Counted from the stretch's first letter, positions 1-18,299 are shown. The stretch: 64,000 nucleotides of DNA from Sipunculus nudus (GCA_026874595.1 CM049311.1:5739676-5803675); one strand, 5' to 3'. A program made the numbers and translations. Notes: a model not told the origin generated them from the sequence alone.

Positions 1-900
<900 letters not shown>

Positions 901-1729
901 GGATCCTGTCCCGTTTTGACGGGAATTTCATTAGAATATTTTACCGGTTGGCTTTGTACTGGAGGTGACCTGGGGTTGGGCTCTTGAACCGTTACAAGTA
1001 GAGGTATAGTATGTAGACCTACCTACACAGCAACGTTTCACGAGGATCGTGAGGGAATTACGTCTCCGACAACATCGTACTCATATTCTATGAACACTTG
1101 GCTTTATGTAATAAAAAGTTATTGATTCTTGCAAAAGAAATCTGAATAGTTTTGGTTAACTCTATATTTAACTTAGTATGTTCAGAAATTCATATAATCT
1201 TTTTACTTTAATTGAAATTGCTAATTTTAAAGATTGTTCTATTGTATATTAAGAATCCTATTTATCTCGGATGTATCCCACCTTTAATGGCATTATCTAA
1301 GGTAAGAAGACATTGCAACATGAAGGCCAGTTATTGATGCTGCTTAGATGCAGAGCAAAGTGAGGCTAAAATATTACTTATCCCCCCCCCCCCCCCCCCC
1401 GCCCCGCCCCTCAAGCAAAATATCAGGTTGAGGATTCGCTGCTGTTCAATAATAAATATTGATATCTGGAAAATGAGTATTTGCCATGCAGTTGTTTGGA
1501 CTTTTATTTGCTATATAGTGTGAGCAGTGAGTCTTTATTTCACAATGATCCGCTTTCTATGTGGGCCTGGAGGGAGGGGGTCGTGGTCTCGCTGTATTAG
1601 TATACATGATTGACTTCCGATATGCCAAACAACTATTATGTCATAACCGTTACCGGTATGTTACAAAATACCAAAGTTATGTTTGCTAGTATAGAAATCA
1701 CCAGATTACATACGACTGTTATATAACTG
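901..1729. other. Gene-free stretch
   Basis: Contains a C-rich homopolymer tract (1382-1410) and otherwise unremarkable AT-rich DNA. No supported gene. Confidence 0.6.
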
Positions 1730-2159
1730 CTAAAGCGCTTAAACTGAATAATTGTCAGTAATACTATACTTATTGCCTACTATATACAATTATTCCTTCT
1801 TAACAGTATGGCATTAGAAAATCTGGCTTAGATCTGAAGCAGGTCATTATTTATCACGCCATGTGCGTGTCGATTCGATACGGCTGACTTGCCACCCGAC
1901 AGTTATGCCGTAATATATATGCGACAAGTCGGGTAAGCCCGTCGTAAATCTGACTTGTGCACTCTGCGTGTACCTGTCACGCGCATGTTTGTTGCCGGTA
2001 TCCATGGTGCCGATGCTAGGACAACGACGCTGGTTGAGGACATATATACCTCAGTCGGTCGTTCCCTCCACATCACTCTCACCGTGTGCATCATTCAACG
2101 GGTCGTGAGCAACTTGTACAAGGAGTCGTTTCTTGTCACCACAGTCAGACATCACCGAC
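1730..2159 (+). promoter_or_regulatory. Promoter and 5' UTR of alpha-tubulin gene 1
   Basis: Similar to the gene 4 and gene 5 promoters from about 1730 (GCGCTTAAACTGAA) to the ATG. In order: a TGTGCGTGTCNATTCGA block near 1863; the ACAAGTCGGGTAAG block with GTCGTAAATCTGACTTGTG (1921-1962); an X-box-like GTATCCATGGTGCC (1998-2011), 12 of 14 against RYYNYYATRRNRAC; TATATA (2043-2048); and a conserved CCGTGTGCATC 5' UTR block near 2082. Transcription probably starts about 30 bp past the TATA box, near 2070 (inference). The 5' UTR then reaches the ATG at 2160 without an intron. Confidence 0.8.
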
Positions 2160-6519
<4,360 letters not shown>

Positions 6520-6672
6520 TCCGTATGGGATCATTGCACAGCATCATTACTGGCACTGATCTGTTGAACTGCAGGCGATATCTAGTAGTTCCGAAATTCC
6601 TGAAATGCTGAGAACTTTGTTGAGACTGTATGATGTCCTTTTTTAGACATTTTCTACACTGTCGGTTTTTCA

Positions 6673-6678
6673 AATAAA
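6673..6678 (+). terminator. Poly(A) signal AATAAA of gene 1
   Basis: The first canonical AATAAA after the gene 1 stop codon, about 154 bp downstream, followed by a T-rich stretch. The surrounding phrase CATTTTCTACACTGTC...AATAAACCT recurs near 25655-25690, behind the pseudogene that follows gene 2. Confidence 0.8.
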
Positions 6679-6989
6679 CCTCTTTTCTTTTACTTTCTGT
6701 TACATACTCTTGTGTGCTTTTGTGTGTTTTTCATTTACGTATTTTTATTAATTTCTTCATGCCTTTTCAAAGCCGATTGAATGAATTCAACATAAAGTCA
6801 TAAATGTCCTGATAGTTCCGCAATTAAATGAAAATTTAACTAAACGACCATAGGTCGAACGCTTGCCTGGAATTGAAATGATAGACAAACGGAAAGAAAG
6901 AAAAAACTGTATCATTAAGTGACTTTCAGAGCGATTGCTGAGAAGTTGTGGCGTGTTGAACGACATATATTACAAATAAAACATGAAAG

Positions 6990-8230
6990 CAGAGATAGCT
7001 GACAACAACCCACAAATGGACTGACATACTGACACACTGACACATCTGAGCTAACAGGTGAGTAGATTATCCTATGTAGAAGGCTTTTAGAAACAAAATG
7101 AGTTATAGTTTATGCAGATAAGGTTCACAGGTTGGAGATATGGCCCAAAAATGATACGTTGTAGTGGTTCTAGTAAAATGCCCCATAGTGGGCATATCCC
7201 AAAAATGAAAAATGCTTTTGAGATATTAGTATATGGCATAAGATGTACCAGTTTCAAAAGGTTTCTTGCAAAGCTTTGGCCTGAAGAATGCTAAATGTGA
7301 GACGCAAGAACAAGCAAGCAGGCGAAATTGAGGACAACTGACAAACAGACAGACATACTGACAAAGTGACACAGGATTGAGACAAGACGACTTAACCAGG
7401 TTATGCTGAAGACTCGGAGGAAGAAAATAAGCTATAGTTTGTGTAATTCAGAAATAAAGTTTTGGAAATATGGCCAAGAAAATGTGATGGAGGGGCGAGT
7501 GCAACGCCTCCTAGAGGCCATACCCCAAAAATGAAAAATCACTTTGGAGATATTATTATCAGACATATGATATACCGATTTCAAAAGGATTCTTTCAAAC
7601 TGTGGCCTGTAGAATGCTAAAGTAAGACATAAGACCCATCGAGCAGGCGAAATTGGGGACAACTGACAAACAGACAGACATACTGACAAAGTGAAACAGG
7701 ATTGAGACAAGACGACTCAATCAGGTTATGGAGAAGACCAAGAGGAAGAAAATAAACTAAATTGATGTTTATAGTTATGGAGATATAGCGAAAAAATGAT
7801 ATGCTGGGGAGGGTCAAGTGCAGCGCCCCCTAGCGGCCATAGCCATAAAACGAAAAACATTTTGAGATATTACTGTAAGACTCAAGATGTACCATTTTCC
7901 AAATGATTCCTGCAAAACTTGGGGCTGTAGAATCCTATTTATGAGACGCAAGAACCAGCAAGCAGGCGAAAAGAGGACAACTGACAAACAGACAGACCCA
8001 CTGACAAAGTGACACATGATTGAGACCAGATGACTACACCAGGTTATGGAAAGGACTCAGAAGAAGAAAATAAGCTATAGTTTATGTAATTTAGGCTTAT
8101 AATTTTGGTGATATGGCCAAAACATGATATGTTGGGGAGCTTTCCATCCAGCACCCCCAAGCGGCCGTATTAAAAAAAAATGAAAAAAAAAAAAAATTTC
8201 GAGATACTAGTGTAGGACTTACGATATGTT
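6990..8230. repeat. Imperfect tandem repeat, about 320-bp unit, about four copies
   Basis: The landmark GACAACTGACAAACAGACAG recurs at about 7332, 7657 and 7974, with a decayed version near 7003. Each unit also carries an AAGACTCGGAGGAAGAAAATA-like phrase and a TATGGCC...ATGATATGTTGGGG phrase. Several units end in GCGCCCCCTAGCGGCCATA or a variant. Frames across it are short and shift between copies, so I see no coding function. Confidence 0.85.
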
Positions 8231-9187
8231 AGTTTCTAAAAGATTCCTGTAATATTTATACCTCCAGGGCAAGATAAATGAAATCTCGAAATATATCGTA
8301 TGACGAGATGTTTTACGAGATATTGCGAGACTTTAAGAAAGTCTTGTAGTACTAATTAAATGCTACCTAATGCAAACAAAATAAGACCTCTCAAGCGTTA
8401 AAACTGACAAATTAGTCCACTAATTTTCTAATATCATCACTTTTTGCCCTAGAATGACGATTAAAATGAGCTACAGTTGAAGTAGATACGACTAATAGTA
8501 ACAAAGATATGAAGAAAAAAAAAAACATTTTGTATACTTTCGATGACCTTGACCTTAACCTTTGACCGATAATGACAAAAATCAATAGGGTTCGGGGACT
8601 TTTGGTTTTACATCAACTGTGTAAGTTTGAGACAGCCAGACAGCTAGACAAACAAACAGACATACGCAGCTGATCAACATGCTTGCCAAAATCGAAGATT
8701 TCCGGCAAGCAATGAACCCATAGCGCAAGACATGTTATTTGTATAAATACATGTAATACGTGGGTAAACACGTGCAATGTTAGAGAAGCTTTCCTTGAAA
8801 TCAACCAACACGGCCTTAAGCACACCCTATTGAATTTAACTGATTACCATGTGTGGGACCATTTCCACATCTACGTTTTTTTAGTATTTACTTCGGCCAA
8901 AAAATATAAAAATAACAAGATTGTGTTTGTTTACCCGGGCAAACATTGCGTTTTCCCGGGAAAAGTGTCATATCCGACCATCGACATATTCATTTATAAA
9001 TACTGCTATTACAGTTACTATTTATACTGTTATTACTGTTACTATTTTTTCCATTTCTAGATATGTCTAATAATCTCTCTCGGTCTAGTGTGATTCCATA
9101 ATGTCAAAATGCAGGCATATTCTTCTCTTTGACAAAAATAAATATAAAAATTATTTTTAGAACCAAAGTAATATCACTGGTTACATT
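8231..9187. other. Gene-free stretch with low-complexity motifs
   Basis: Contains a GACCTTGACCTTAACCTTTGACC run (8546-8568, AAGGTCA half-sites in reverse) and an AGACAGCCAGACAGCTAGACA tract near 8630. TAC/TAT-rich sequence lies near 9000-9055. Nothing looks like a gene. Confidence 0.6.
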
Positions 9188-9370
9188 TGAGTGCGGCGGC
9201 TAATGGAAAAATTGTGCAAATTGTGATAAAAGTACCAAATTTGGTACAGTTGTAGTATTGTACACTGGCTTTCGTTTAAGAAATAGTTCCACGATATAAT
9301 CATGGTATTTCAGGGGTGGATCCTGCAATTACTTTGGGGGTACCGATGAATAAATTAAATAATTGGTAAA
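9188..9370 (+). repeat. Left arm of an inverted repeat flanking the LINE region
   Basis: Starts GAGTGCGGCGGCTAATGG, then TTGTGATAAAAGTACCAAAT, then AATAGTTCCAC, then CAGGGGTGGATCCTG. The same landmarks in the same order occur on the minus strand at about 13885-14085. CAGGGG(C/T)GGATCC is a terminal sequence often seen on hAT-type MITEs, but I cannot identify clean flanking duplications here. Confidence 0.7.
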
Positions 9371-9789
9371 TAATGTTTAATCTAAAAGTTTTTTATCAAG
9401 GCCTTTATTTTGCAGTACATGGAATACAGAAGTCTGCTGATGCTAAAACTTTACTTTCAAGTGAAGTTAATTCAGTTTAACAAGCGACCAGATTAATGGA
9501 GCAGGATGTATTTATTTATCAAGTATTGTGCAGAGCTAATGCGATTTAGCACGCCTTTTAAATTTTGTTAACATGTATATATCGCAAACATGTTTCATGT
9601 TAATTATAACAAACTGTAGGCTTACCATTATTGAATAATTCACTTAATAAAGGGTATGGTGACAGCATGAATTATTACATGGATATAAGTATAACTATTT
9701 ATGTTTGTCAATCAGCTTACTAAAGAGCAAGTTATTTATTCAGTAAAATGTTTCGGAACTCTGCCTATCAACTTTTCCTGTTCATATGA

Positions 9790-10440
9790 GGTCTCTAGAC
9801 CTATTGAATTACAGACCTGTCAGAATTCCAATATGGCCACCACAGCCCAATCGCTGATTTTCTTTCGCACGTGATAACTCAACAACAACAACATACTTCA
9901 GCTTTTCCAAATTCACAGGGATGATCGGTACATACCAGGGCTTCAGACCTTTGAATTACAGACTTGTCGGAATTCCAGTATGACCACCAGATCATAATTG
10001 GTGATTTTCTTTCGCACCGGATATCTTAACAAGAACATGCTTGATCTTTATCATTTCTCAGGGATCATTGGTGCCTATACGGACATAACACCTTTCCAAA
10101 AACAGACCTGTCAGAATTCCAATATGGCTCCCAGAGCACAATTGGCGGTATTCTTTTAAGCACGATATCTCGACAAGAACAAGCATGATCCGTCTCATTT
10201 ACACAGAGATGATTGGTACCTATAAGGGCTCCATCTCTATCGAATTGCAGACCTGTCGGAATTCCAATATGGCCACCAGAGCACTATCGTTCATTTTCTT
10301 TTGCAACAATATGCTTGATCTTTCTCAAATTCACATGGATCATTGGTGCCTATGAGGGCTTCTGACCTATTGAAATACAGACTTGCTCAAAATCAAATAT
10401 GGCCAACAGACTACAGTCGGTGATTTTCTATTGCACACAT
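9790..10440. repeat. Tandem repeat, about 145-bp unit, five copies
   Basis: GAC(C/T)TGTC(A/G)GAATTCCA with ATGGCCACCAGAGC-like continuation recurs at about 9813, 9961, 10104, 10249 and 10380, giving periods of 148, 143, 145 and 131. Each unit also contains TGATTTTCTTTCGCAC and GGGATCATTGGTGCCTAT variants. It sits directly upstream of the LINE coding remnant, so it could be a 5' repeat of that element or an independent array. Confidence 0.85.
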
Positions 10441-10572
10441 TATTTCAGACATATCTTATTTAATATTATTTGAACCAGTAGGATTTTTTCCCTCAAGCAT
10501 ATGGAAAAAAATGTTTCTGTTTGTCATATTTTTCAACTTAAACTTAATTTTTCCCCCTATGTAAACTAGTCC

Positions 10573-13330
10573 AGCACTAGCAGAAATGCTAATGCAGAAA
10601 TAGCAACATGGAATGCACATGGACTTAAGAACAAAATTAAATTAGTAGAAGTTAAAGAGTTGATAAATAATCACAGTATAGTATGTATCAATGAGACATG
10701 GTCAACCAAGGATGATGAATTTTCTGATGCATTCCACGTATACTATGGTTATGGAATAGTCAGGAAGAGTACAGGGAGAGGAGGGGTGTTAGTTTACGTG
10801 CAACAAAAATTAAAGGGTATGATGGTACCTTAATTAATGAAGATAAAGATTTGGCCATAGTTTGCTGCTATATTGCACCAGCAGGTTCATCATTCTATGT
10901 GGATGAAGTTGAAATAAATGGTATCAACAGGCTGAAAAAAATTTATTGGTAGATACTTTAGCAGAATTTGATGAATTTAATTTAATTCTCCTTGGTGATT
11001 TTAATGCTAATAGTGTAAATATAACAGATATACCGGATATACCAGTAGACTTAATTACCTGTTTAACTCCTTTTGGTAGCAGTGTAGTTGATTATGTAAT
11101 TGTCAGTAGTTGTCTACTTCATAAGGTAGATGGATCCTGTGTATTATCAGATGATCCGTCCGATCACTTTCCTTTAAGCTGTTCATTTAATATTATCAGA
11201 CCAAGGAAAACGCTTTCGAAAGAACACATATGCGAACTGACAAAATTGGTAAAATTTTATCAGACTGATGAAGATAAAACAAATATTTCAAAATCATTAG
11301 AACAAATAGAATGTGTGTTACTTTTCAACACATTGAATGAAACCTTAGAAACATATCCGGACAAAGCAAGTGAGGCATTGGTTAGTACTTATCAAAATAT
11401 ATCCTACAGAAATAAACAAAACTTCCGAGACAACATGAAACTAAAGCAACCAAACTGGTGGGACATAGAATGTGAATTTTAGAAAAAACGAAAAATTATA
11501 GCTTAAATAAGTGCAGATGTACAATATCAGATGGCGACTTACTTAATTATTAACAAACACAACAGATGTTTAAAAAATTATGTGAAGAAAAGAAAGGCAA
11601 TCATCCAAGCCTCAGAGGTGCAAAAGGTGATTGGTGCAAAAGACACTGATTCCATGTGGAAAAACATGAGATTTTTAAATAAAAAGAAAATTGTTACAAC
11701 AGTCGAACTGGTACGTTGGTACAAACATTTAAGGAACTTTTGAATTCATCAACACATGAAATTAATCAAGAGTTTAAGAATCATACTCTGGAATATTTAA
11801 AAAAATGATACAGTGCTTGATGGACTCATAACACCTTGTGAAGTACAGAAAGCCATAAATGAAATGAAAAGAGGAAAGGCCATAGGGCCTGACGGGATAA
11901 CGGTATTGATATATTGAAAGATACATATAGTCACATATCGTCTCATATATTACAATTATATAATAGTGTATTAGGAAATGGATTTTCCCAGCCTCTTGGA
12001 GCGAAGCATTTATTGTACCAATTCACAAAAAGGCTTCCACCATAGATGCTAAAAAATTATATAGAGGTATTTCACTACTTAATACCGTGAAAAACTATTT
12101 ACAAAAATATTGGCAAACAGAATTCAAAATTATGTTGATCAAGCTGGATTCTTATGTGAACACAAGATGGCTATAGTAAAGGTTATTCAACAGTAGACCA
12201 TACATTTTCTTTAATGGGGTGTAAGCAGAAATATTTAACAAAAAAGAAAAGAAGGTTTTATTACACTTAAGAAGGGTTTATTACACTTTTATTGATTTTC
12301 AACTGCTTTGGGTAGTGTACAACATGATTTATTGAGGTATGTTTCAGTTAAAACTGGGATAAAAGGGAAACTCTTTTTTTTCTGTCAATTATGGCTTAAA
12401 AGTAAATTTAGGAAAGACAAAAATTATGTTTTTTTAGACACGTGGGTTCTTAAAAAGATTAGAGAAATGGCACTATCAAAAATACTCAAATTGTAACGGT
12501 AAATGACTATAGATGCTTAGGGGTAATATTTACAAGTACATTGTCATGGTATAAAACAAAGAAAGCGCAAGCAATGCAGGCTGAAAGAGCAGTGACTCTC
12601 ATAAAAAAAACTTTTATAGGAAATATAGTTGTTTATAAGTGAGCCAGCTATTTTATCTATTTGATTGTATGATTACTCCGGTATTATTATATGGTTCAGA
12701 ACTGTGGGGCTATGAAAGATGTAAAATAATTGAAAAGGTGCAATATAAATTTTGCAAGTACACTCTAAAAATTAGCTCTTCAGCTCCGAACGCAGCATCA
12801 TTGAGAGAGTTTTGAAGGCATCCAATGTATGTCGGTCAGTTATTCAGATGTGTAAAATACTGGACAAAACTAGTACATTATGGTAATAATAGATATCCAA
12901 TGCGTATATATAACATGCTGTTTACTCTAGATATGAATGGAAAACAAACATGGGTTACTCATATAAGAAGCAAAATATGCAGCGCAGGTTTTGGGTATGT
13001 GTGGATGAATCAAGAAGTAGGAGACAGAATATTTTTGGCTAAAATTAAGGAAAAAATTATTGATATGGTAGAACAAAACTGGTCTAAATTTATATGGTAC
13101 TTTTAAATCCATGCTATCAATTAATGGAGAAATATTTACTGTGTGTGACCAATACCAAGCATAAACAATCGCTAGCCAGATTGAGATTTGATAATTGAAA
13201 AGGGAAGGTATACGCGAATGGATAGAGTTTGTTGGTTTTCAAGATTTGTTTGTAGAAATGAAACTTTAAAACGCTGTTTAGTTGTACATTTACGATAACA
13301 TTTTAAAAGAATGTACCCTGATAATTAAAT
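10573..13330 (+). mobile_element. Degenerate non-LTR retrotransposon (LINE), endonuclease plus reverse transcriptase
   Basis: A dead copy with many frameshifts and stops. The APE-type endonuclease begins IATWNAHGLKNKI near 10600 with INETW and GRGGVLVYV. After a frameshift near 10815 it continues with LLGDFNA near 11000 and a DDPSDHFPL (SDH) motif near 11155. Reverse-transcriptase remnants are GKAIGPDGI (11872-11898), a possible FIDF motif A near 12290, VNLGKTKIMFF near 12405 and VLLYGSELWG near 12681. No YADD-type motif B/C catalytic box is visible, which suggests an internal deletion. The C-terminal LARLRFDN-like segment is near 13160. Element ends are uncertain and the clade (CR1, I or jockey-like) cannot be decided by eye. 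Confidence 0.88.
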
Positions 13331-13370
13331 ATGATCCGCCCCTCATAATTAAATATGATCCGCCCCTGGA
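13319..13370. repeat. 24-bp tandem duplication with hAT-like end motif
   Basis: AATTAAATATGATCCGCCCCT occurs twice in a row, the second copy ending in GATCCGCCCCTG. This is the reverse of the CAGGGGCGGATC ends noted elsewhere in the window. Confidence 0.75.
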
Positions 13371-13884
13371 AATTCAGGGGTTTATTTCAGTGCTCATATG
13401 GAAATGTCCATAAGCTCATTAATACAAACAACAGATATTTTGCACTAAGAACAATAAAACTTACATGATTTTTAAGCACGAAGCAACATACACATTGTAT
13501 GATGAAATATGTAATGTTTATACAGTGAACCCATACTACGTAAGTAGTAACACCCCCCCCCCCCCCTTCTCATTGCCCTCCCCCACCGTCTCCTATATTC
13601 ATCAAAGGAGACACCGACGAGATGTAAATTGAGAATAGTGATTAAACCTTACTTTAAAACAGAAGATTTATGGATTTATGTCATATTTAACGATAAATTA
13701 ACTTTAGTTAACTACATGTCGTTGAATGGCAAATAGTCATCTTTTAATTATAAATGTTTACATTAATGAGATTACAAAGGTAATTTTACATTTCTAATGA
13801 TGATGTTAAATAAATAGAACCAAATATTCCAAAATTTTGCCCTTTCTATAAGGAATGTATAAGATGTAATGTAACTATGATGAT

Positions 13885-14085
13885 CTTCCGTGTATTTTTC
13901 ATATAAATTTGAGTACCCCAAATTTAACATAGGATCCGCCCCCGTTACACTGAGAAGATTTGGTGGAACTAATAAAAAAATGTTAATGTATTATCCAAAC
14001 TTCATCTCCACAAAATTTGGTACTTTTATCACAATCTGAACAATTCTTCTGTATTTTGCCATTAACCGCTGCACTATTTTGAATA
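13885..14085 (-). repeat. Right arm of the inverted repeat flanking the LINE region
   Basis: Read on the minus strand it gives TAGTGCAGCGGTTAATGG, then ATTGTGATAAAAGTACCAAA, then TTAGTTCCAC, then GGGGGCGGATCCTA. It is colinear with 9188-9370, with indels. Confidence 0.7.
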
Positions 14086-15480
14086 CTGTCACAACTGGTA
14101 TTAAAATATTCCTACTATTTTTCGGTTTGTGTAGCAGTTGCTTCAAGGAGAGAGAACATTATTTTCTATGAAAACCTGTGTATCATGCAGAGTCTTCGTG
14201 TTCTACCATACAGTATAATATACTTTTATGAAAACGTAATCAGTTTAAACCAACTGGACGCGCAAATCAAATCAGAAGTAGCAATGAGGACTGTCGCTTT
14301 ACAACACTACAAGTAAAACATTAGACATGACAAGTGTGTCACATTTTGTATCGGTCAAAATGTTTCAAATTCTCAGGTATTCCGGCTTTATCAGTTACTG
14401 AAAAACAATCGTCCGCGGGCGCCTCATGGTTCCCTCCCGAGTCACAAGAACAGTTGTCATATAGTACAAAAGATGGCGAAATGATCGACATTCAAGAGGT
14501 GCAGCTATACGTATCGGAAGGGGGGGGCCACTATTAACTCAGTTAGAAAATTGACTTATCATTTAAAGGATAGGGACTGATTCATTTGTAGGATAGTACG
14601 TGTCCAGGAACGAGACGGTGAGCCATGAGAGGAAAGATAAAAAAATTAATAAGACTTTTTTCCAACCTATTTATCGATTTAAATGTTTCTTACATGATGC
14701 TCACTCCCATTGTGTGGAAACTCGGAAACAGTGGCACCGCCCTATCGGTGTACGTTGGCCACGGTTTCGCATGAGGAAAACGGTGATATGTAAGATACAA
14801 TGTATATTTCAACTTACTTACAGCTCTGACATCAGTCCAAATTGGTCTCATGCCAATTTTACCTTTAACATTTACCTTCAGTAAGTAAGACTGATTATTA
14901 GATTATCGCTAAGCCCTTGCAAACAAAACCTGAAATAAAGGAGATGAGACAGTTTTTTTTTTAATTTGAGAAAACATTGAGTCCACCAAGGACGAAGTTC
15001 AGGTGCTAAGCCCCAAGATAGCTTTGCAAGAATATAAAAACGCTAATGTATGTTGATCAGATCATGCGGTCGTGACATCTGAACACTTCCTTGTTCAATT
15101 ATATCTTTTATTTGTGACAATCTCCCCTCACATTTTTGTCACGTGATTGTCTATCATTGTACCCATGGTGGTGTTGACCGACGGCACTCGGTCGGACGTT
15201 TTTCTATGATATCATTCTCATTGTGTAAATCAAAAACCAGTTTGTGACGTTACGCCCACCGCTTCATATTATCACAATTACTGTGTAATGCTTACTTGCA
15301 CGTGCTTACATGACAACAAATACTAGGACTTCAGTGAGTTTGTTAGAGCAAGCATCATGTAAGCGGCAGAGCGTTTTGTAGGAAATATTCACAAGGACGC
15401 AAATCTGTTCTTCTAAACATAGGCCTACTAAATTTCAATCGCGTCTCCTCAAGGGTTCAAGGTTTACAGATTTAATACTG

Positions 15481-15483
<3 letters not shown>

Positions 15484-15557
<74 letters not shown>
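15484..15557. repeat. (CT)n(AT)n compound microsatellite
   Basis: About 30 bases of CT followed by about 40 bases of AT. Confidence 0.97.
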
Positions 15558-15560
<3 letters not shown>

Positions 15561-17150
15561 AACACGTTTGAAATTGTGTGAGAGATGTTGACAAATAAAA
15601 TGTCAGTGGCTTTGCTAAAGGCGAAGTAACTTCATTCCACAACACTTCAAAATCCAGGGGGGGGGGGGGGGGGGAGGGGGCATGACACGCAGTCAGAAGT
15701 GGACCAAAACAGAAATAATTGATGACGTAGGGAGCCAGGTTGTCAACCGTAATTGTCATCAGGTGTATCATTTTCTTAGTTCCATAATATCGTCAGTCGT
15801 TGGTCATGTATTCCTATTGATGACAGCAGTTCCATTTTAATGTTCGAGAGCTAAATGACACTCTTATTCAACCAATTTAAAGGACTAAACTTACAATATT
15901 TTTTTCTTTTATTAATTAATATCTATTGCTTTGGTATGTTTGTATTATGGTGTATGAACTTTCCATATCTAAATACACCAACTTTTGAATGACTTAATAA
16001 CATCGCGAATAACTTAAACCAGTTGACGAACAATATAAAGAGATATTATATACACTCTTTTCTGATTTTTTTAATATAATTCATCTTAAAATATAACCTT
16101 AAACAAAATAAGCTTTCAAAATGTGCTATTTATTAGAATGACGGCAAAATAAGGAAAAAATGTTAAACGTAAGTGCGAAACAAAAATATTCGAACGGACG
16201 AAATTCCAGAAAATGCTTTTTTGAATACAGAGGTTTATAATGTACGATAACATATTTTAAGTAGAACAAACTGTAAATAAACCGAATATAAAATCAATCC
16301 GAAAAAAGAAGCAGGCTCTTGACGAAGAATTAGAATATTATAGGATTCGATACAAAATTATAGTTTAAAAAATATAGGATTTTCACTGCATGACACGTTG
16401 TACCCAGTTACTAACCATGACCATAAAGTAGCATATACATTTAATTGTCTATTTAATTGGTTTAGAGGTATGTACATGTATAACGACAATACTTACCTGG
16501 ACGATTCTACAAAGAAGAATAATAGTTTCAATAATAACGGGTCTAAATTACAATAATTATTTAGTAATAACAGTTATATCAGAATCACGATCGTGAAATG
16601 AAAAAAATATAGGAAAACTTAGGAGTGTGTGATCTAAATAAAAATACAGAATGAAATTTAAAAAAATGGATTTTTTGGGGGGGGGGGAGGAGTTAATTTT
16701 TTAATACTAAAATTTACGTAAGCCCTGATATCAGCACAGAGCTAAAACTATACGATAACAGAAAAAGGAAAACAAACCTCCCAGGTGGGGACGTTATCTC
16801 TGCCCGAAAGATGGTGCCAAAAGACAGGTCGGGCGTTAACCAATACTGTTTTGAAGTTTTGTTTTCAGTGGAAACGTGGCTTGAAAAACGCCCCGGGCAT
16901 TGTGATTATCCTGGCGTCAATTATATACAAACCGATCAACGCCCACCACTATGCTGATCACTCACTTACTACAGCCACAATTCCAGAAAACGTCGCGTCA
17001 ATGGCCTTTAGTCGACCGGCCAACCCACTGAAATGTGCTTATTTAAGACTTATGATGGCAATTTTTAATCATGGCTGGCTACCGCGCTGGAAAGTATGAC
17101 CATGATCCAAGGTTTCAGAATCACTCGGTTGCCAAGTTGGCATCTGACCT

Positions 17151-17180
17151 TCAAGGTCAGAATTCAAGGTCAAAAGGTCA
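17151..17180 (+). promoter_or_regulatory. Cluster of three AAGGTCA half-sites
   Basis: TCAAGGTCA at 17151-17159 and 17164-17172, then AAAGGTCA at 17173-17180. TCAAGGTCA is the extended half-site bound by ERR/NR5-type nuclear receptors. Similar GACCTTGACC runs are common in repetitive DNA (one at 8546-8568), so function is doubtful. Confidence 0.25.
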
Positions 17181-18299
17181 AATTTTATTTAACCTTTATT
17201 TACAATTAACCTGCAATTTTAATAATAAAAACGAGGCTAAGTTGGGATATGTTGATTTTACTCATGGAATATATGATAAATAAGGAGACTATTGTAAAAA
17301 ATAAATGCCAATTACTCCTTTGATGGTTAGTTTTTGTTAAACGTAAGGACGCATTTCAGTTTCATTAAGGAGCCAGTCAAATTTAATATGGCACAAATGA
17401 GTTTCAGGTCATGGGTAAAAAAAACACAAAGAAATTATAACTGCTCTCCAGTACTTTTTTTCATAAGCATTTAGTTAGCAAAAATCAGCAGAAAGTGAAA
17501 AGAGAAAATAAATCATATTGGTATTACCACGAAAACCTGAGTATTATTGAGGTATTACTGAGATAGCTGCCACCTGGGGTTAGGGAAACCGTGTTGGCGC
17601 TGTAACTCCAATGCATTTCTTTTTGTCTATTTTTGACGGGATCCTAATCCCATGCCCCCCCCCCCCATCCAGTACACGGAGGTCCCTCATATCTTCCTGT
17701 TGGTCGTATAGGCATGATAAATATTCCATCTCCCCATGCCCTCCCCCCCAACCCCATAGCCGGCTTTCTTTATCACGACCACCCCATCTCCTCCCGGTTA
17801 TCCTAGGGAAATCTTAGAAACCTGAAAGCAGGTCATAATGACCTATATGCTACGAGTTACGTATTTTGAGTATGATTGTGAGCACAAAATAATTCTCCCC
17901 ACTGTTCAATGTTCTTTTACAAATATTGTGCATCAGATCATAACAAAATTAATCAGGAGTCTGCATCCTAATGGATGCATGACTCCGCCATTCTTATTGT
18001 GAGATGCTCCCTAACCCGTGTTTGCATTCACTCACCTTAGTACAAAGAGCATACGTTTCAAAAACGCTCTGCGAACATCGAAATCGAGGTGTTTATGCTC
18101 TGACATTGTCGGTGTGCAAAGAATCACTGGACACCGTCACTCCGAGATGCTGGGCGCTCGACTTTTATCTGAACATGTGGCCAGGCCACACTGATGAGGC
18201 GGGACCTGTCTGCATTCACTAATTTTTTTCCCATATTGCCAGGTTCATTCGTGCATAAGTGACCGTACATTTGTTAATATTCCTTGATGACGTGGGGCC

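Larger units (their letters stand above)
14086..18299. other. Gene-free stretch between LINE region and gene 2
   Basis: No tubulin exon and no recognisable protein. It holds a microsatellite (15484-15557), a G-run (15657-15680), AAGGTCA half-sites (17151-17180), and C-rich tracts near 17656 and 17742. Short open frames here have no supporting features. Confidence 0.6.

Noticed and set aside
10946-11482. 178-codon frame as a host gene
   Set aside because: Its LLGDFNA and SDH motifs are those of the LINE endonuclease, and flanking frames carry the rest of the same element.
13369-13376. Single 4-kb hAT element from 9311 to 13368
   Set aside because: Ends look alike, but the eight bases outside each end (TGGTATTT and GAAATTCA) are not a duplication.
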